Assembly: GCF_007988805.1 (NCBI RefSeq)
Contig: NZ_BJUV01000013.1
Coordinates: 29,226-93,225 of the forward strand
DNA: 64,000 nucleotides
Direction: 5' to 3'
Source of the DNA: Frigoribacterium faeni
GTDB lineage: Bacteria; Actinomycetota; Actinomycetes; Actinomycetales; Microbacteriaceae
Below the pieces are notes generated by a model that did no database searches, was not told where the DNA came from, and saw only the letters and a list, made by a program, of their open reading frames with translations. The position numbers and the translations under genes are program-made. Of this stretch, positions 62,448 to 64,000 are shown in pieces. How positions within the stretch are numbered: position 1 is the stretch's first letter; each line of letters starts with the position of its first letter.

Positions 62448-62474
62448 GGGCGGGTCGTCGACGACGGCCCGCCC
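62448..62474. terminator. GGGCGGG / CCCGCCC hairpin after glgX
   Basis: The outer arms GGGCGGG (62448-62454) and CCCGCCC (62468-62474) enclose a self-complementary CGTCGACG. It begins 28 bp after the glgX stop. Confidence 0.6.
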
Positions 62475-62522
62475 CGTTCTCGCGGGGCGCCGGCGAGCTT
62501 CCGAGGAGGCACGGCGCACGAG

Positions 62523-62560
62523 AGAGGGCCCGTCCCGCCGATCGGCGGTACGGGCCCTCT
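62523..62560 (-). terminator. strong terminator of miniature operon 2
   Basis: AGAGGGCCCGT (62523-62533) pairs exactly with ACGGGCCCTCT (62550-62560), and the centre CCGCCGATCGGCGG is itself a perfect palindrome. It lies 18 bp beyond the stop of the 82-residue gene on the minus strand. Confidence 0.8.
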
Positions 62561-62578
62561 GCGAGGCGGTGCTGCGGC

Positions 62579-62827
62579 TCAGGCCGTCGCGAGCTCGCGT
62601 GCCGGCTCCCGCAGGAAGTCGGCGTAGGTCGGCTCGGACACGGCTGCGGCGATGCGGCCGGCGAGCGGCGCGGAGGTCAGACGACGGCGCTTGGGGTAGG
62701 CCTTGATCTGGACGGGAGCGACGCTGGACTCACGCTGGTAGAAGCTGTCGCTCGAGACGTCGACGCGACCGCGGATGTGGGCGACGAGAGCCTCGTGCGA
62801 GAGCCGGGAGAGGGTCGAGGCGCTCAT
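62579..62827 (-). CDS. 82-residue LSHExLVAxxRG protein, second gene of miniature operon 2
   Basis: The N-terminal 30 residues (LSRLSHEALVAHIRGRVDV ... RES) match the 41-residue protein at 2064-2189 in order and spacing. A basic region (KAYPKRRRLTSAP) and a short helical tail (TYADFLREPARELATA) follow. There are no cysteines or membrane segment. Its ATG overlaps the stop of the 35-residue gene (ATGA). It is placed under a CTAG-N5-CTAG operator and covarying leader hairpin. The function is unknown. Confidence 0.8.
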   Translation of the reverse strand: MSASTLSRLSHEALVAHIRGRVDVSSDSFYQRESSVAPVQIKAYPKRRRLTSAPLAGRIAAAVSEPTYADFLREPARELATA

Positions 62828-62931
62828 CGTGCGTCCTCCGCGAAGAGGGCGGCGAGGTCGAGCGGCTGCGTCTCGGCCAGGTCGAGGACGACCTGTCCGG
62901 AGGTGGGGTTGGTGGTGGAGAGCATGTTCAT
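62824..62931 (-). CDS. 35-residue leader-like peptide, first gene of miniature operon 2
   Basis: This peptide (MNMLSTTNPTSGQVVLDLAE ... LAALFAEDAR) has a plausible ribosome-binding sequence AGGA five bases before ATG and overlaps the next start as ATGA. It is polar to acidic with two Leu-rich stretches and lacks a membrane segment, unlike the first gene of operon 1. It may be a translational leader, a modified-peptide precursor or a small partner of the next protein. The sequence does not decide. Confidence 0.6.
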   Translation of the reverse strand: MNMLSTTNPTSGQVVLDLAETQPLDLAALFAEDAR

Positions 62932-62977
62932 CTCATTCCTGGTGTCCCTGTGGTCACCGTGAGGGGAACTGGTGGAT

Positions 62978-62997
62978 GCACCGCCGTGAATCGGTGC
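62978..62997 (-). promoter_or_regulatory. leader hairpin GCACCG-loop-CGGTGC of miniature operon 2
   Basis: The stem GCACCG (62978-62983) and CGGTGC (62992-62997) encloses CCGTGAAT, read ATTCACGG in the transcript. The loop is identical to that of the 2457-2478 hairpin, whose stem has C-G where this one has A-T at the third pair. Distance to the operator is 23 bp, versus 25 bp in operon 1. Confidence 0.75.
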
Positions 62998-63020
62998 GTG
63001 CTCACTCTCGCAGCGGAAAT

Positions 63021-63033
63021 CTAGATCGTCTAG
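63021..63033. promoter_or_regulatory. CTAG-N5-CTAG operator of miniature operon 2 (probable MarR site)
   Basis: CTAGATCGTCTAG has the same half sites and spacing as the elements at 2504 and 3150. The minus-strand reading CTAGACGATCTAGA is closest to the operon 1 site. A possible -10 (TAGACG) sits in the first half site. Confidence 0.75.
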
Positions 63034-63068
63034 TCAGTCCGCGGGGCCGTTCGCATTGCGGATACATC

Positions 63069-63980
63069 TCACTCGCGTCGGCCGATCAGGGCGTCGGCGA
63101 GCCGCTCCGTCTCGACGCCGTCGACGGTCCAGGCGGCCCCGTCGAGCGACGAGATCGGGGCGATCTGACGGCCGCTCGAGACCAGCCAGAGCGCGTCGGC
63201 CTCGCGGACCCGGTCGAGGGTGAGGAGCTCGTAGGAGACCGGGATGCCCCGGGCCTCCAGCACCTCGAAGGCCGCAGCCTGAGTCGTGCCGGCCAGGATG
63301 CCCAGGTCGGTGCGAGGGGTCGTGTACCGATCGCCGAACCGCGCGATGAGCGAGGCCGAGGGCCCCTCGAGCGTGTACCCGTCGCTGCTGACGAACAGGA
63401 CGTCGTCCGCGCCGCGTCGGGCCGCCTCGCGCAGCACGCTCCTGTTCACCGCGTACGAGAGGGTCTTGGCGCCCTGCAGCAGCCAGGGCGACGTCTCGGC
63501 CACGTCGTGCCGGTACCCGCGGTCGAGCGAGACGACGGCGATGCCCTCTCTCCGCTCGGGTGCCGGGTCGTCCATCACGGCCGTGCGCACCCACGCGGTC
63601 GGCGTGCCGTCGCCGCCCTCGACGCCGCGCGTGACGACGAGCTTCTGCAGGAGGAACGGGGCCGGCTCGTGCGCCGCCGCCGAGGCCAGGCAGGCGGCCC
63701 GGAACACGTCGAGGTCGAGCTCGGGCAGGTCGAGCATCGCGGCGGAGCGGGCGAGGCGCCGGAGGTGAGCCTCCAGCGCCTGCACCGCGCCGTCCACGAC
63801 ACCCAGACCCTCGAAGATCCCGTCGCCCCGCGTCACGCCGAGGTCGGTGACGTGCACGGTCGGCTGCTCGGGGTCGACGAGTCGGAAGCCGACGTCGTCG
63901 GGTCCGGATGAGGGAGACCCGAGCTCGGGACGGTCGATGACGACGAGGGTGGCGGCGGGGGCGGCGGGTACGGCGGGCAC
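63069..63980 (-). CDS. pabC: aminodeoxychorismate lyase-like class IV PLP enzyme
   Basis: This 303-residue fold-type IV enzyme has LGVTRGDGIFEGLGV, the PLP lysine in QGAKTLSYAVN, SSDGYTLEGPSASLIA and GILAGTTQAAAFEVLEARGI. It probably releases pyruvate from aminodeoxychorismate to give p-aminobenzoate for folate; a branched-chain or D-amino-acid aminotransferase is the alternative. GTG start with AGGAGA upstream (to 63990). It runs toward miniature operon 2. Confidence 0.87.
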   Translation of the reverse strand: MPAVPAAPAATLVVIDRPELGSPSSGPDDVGFRLVDPEQPTVHVTDLGVTRGDGIFEGLGVVDGAVQALEAHLRRLARSAAMLDLPELDLDVFRAACLASAAAHEPAPFLLQKLVVTRGVEGGDGTPTAWVRTAVMDDPAPERREGIAVVSLDRGYRHDVAETSPWLLQGAKTLSYAVNRSVLREAARRGADDVLFVSSDGYTLEGPSASLIARFGDRYTTPRTDLGILAGTTQAAAFEVLEARGIPVSYELLTLDRVREADALWLVSSGRQIAPISSLDGAAWTVDGVETERLADALIGRRE

Positions 63981-64000
63981 GGTGGTCTCCTGGGGTGGGC

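Overview
The window is a gene-dense, very GC-rich piece of an actinobacterial chromosome. The seryl-tRNA synthetase and prephenate dehydratase genes, a CmtR-type metal sensor, the trio of histidine phosphatase, DUF3090 and SCO1664 proteins that usually accompanies mycothiol synthesis, an LCP ligase and many leaderless promoters (TAnnnT six or seven bases before the start codon) all fit a Microbacteriaceae member of the Curtobacterium/Frigoribacterium/Rathayibacter kind. The genus is inferred, not proven. Two tRNA-Ser genes are present (UGA at 11.7 kb, GCU at 53.4 kb). There is no rRNA, CRISPR array, prophage or insertion sequence.

Layout. 0-5.3 kb: acetyltransferase, orphan adenine/cytosine DNA methyltransferase followed by an 8-bp tandem repeat, a tiny two-gene operon, its probable MarR repressor, a VanY-type carboxypeptidase and a matrixin-like protease. 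5.4-11.8 kb: housekeeping genes (pgm, pheA, lipid kinase, serS, HAD phosphatase, tRNA-Ser). 11.7-13.0 kb: a 1.25-kb island, bounded by a 36-bp duplication of the tRNA-Ser 3' end, that carries only a toxin-antitoxin pair. 13.2-24.4 kb: a sugar-alcohol catabolic operon (ABC importer, xylulokinase, an epimerase fused in frame to a polyol dehydrogenase, SDR, second dehydrogenase) divergent from a SorC-type regulator and gldA. 24.4-33.5 kb: an Lrp-type regulator divergent from a peptide ABC importer and two amidohydrolases. 33.7-37.5 kb: GH6 cellulase, the actinobacterial phosphatase/DUF3090/SCO1664 trio and an XRE-cupin regulator. 37.5-45.0 kb: His-rich methyltransferase, a self-regulated ABC-2 exporter operon, an M23/DsbA operon, and a CmtR plus cation-efflux pair. 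45.0-53.5 kb: class A beta-lactamase, SDRs, YdcF, MFS/TetR pair, PIG-V-like mannosyltransferase, LCP protein and tRNA-Ser(GCU). 53.7-64 kb: acetyltransferase, KdpD/KdpE without kdpFABC but next to a KimA-like permease, GlgX, a second copy of the tiny MarR-controlled operon, and a PabC-like lyase.

The most unusual signal is the pair of miniature operons at 2.06-2.52 kb and 62.58-63.03 kb. Each has a CTAG-N5-CTAG operator (the same element covers the MarR gene start), a leader hairpin with the same loop and a compensatory stem change, and two overlapping tiny genes, the second encoding a shared LSHExLVAxxRG motif. Other points of note are the integrase-less toxin-antitoxin island, a window-wide iterated word GAGGAGGCRCGG in both orientations, self-similar nested palindromes between genes of the Kdp region, and a 21-bp element shared by the promoters of kdpE and the potassium-type permease.
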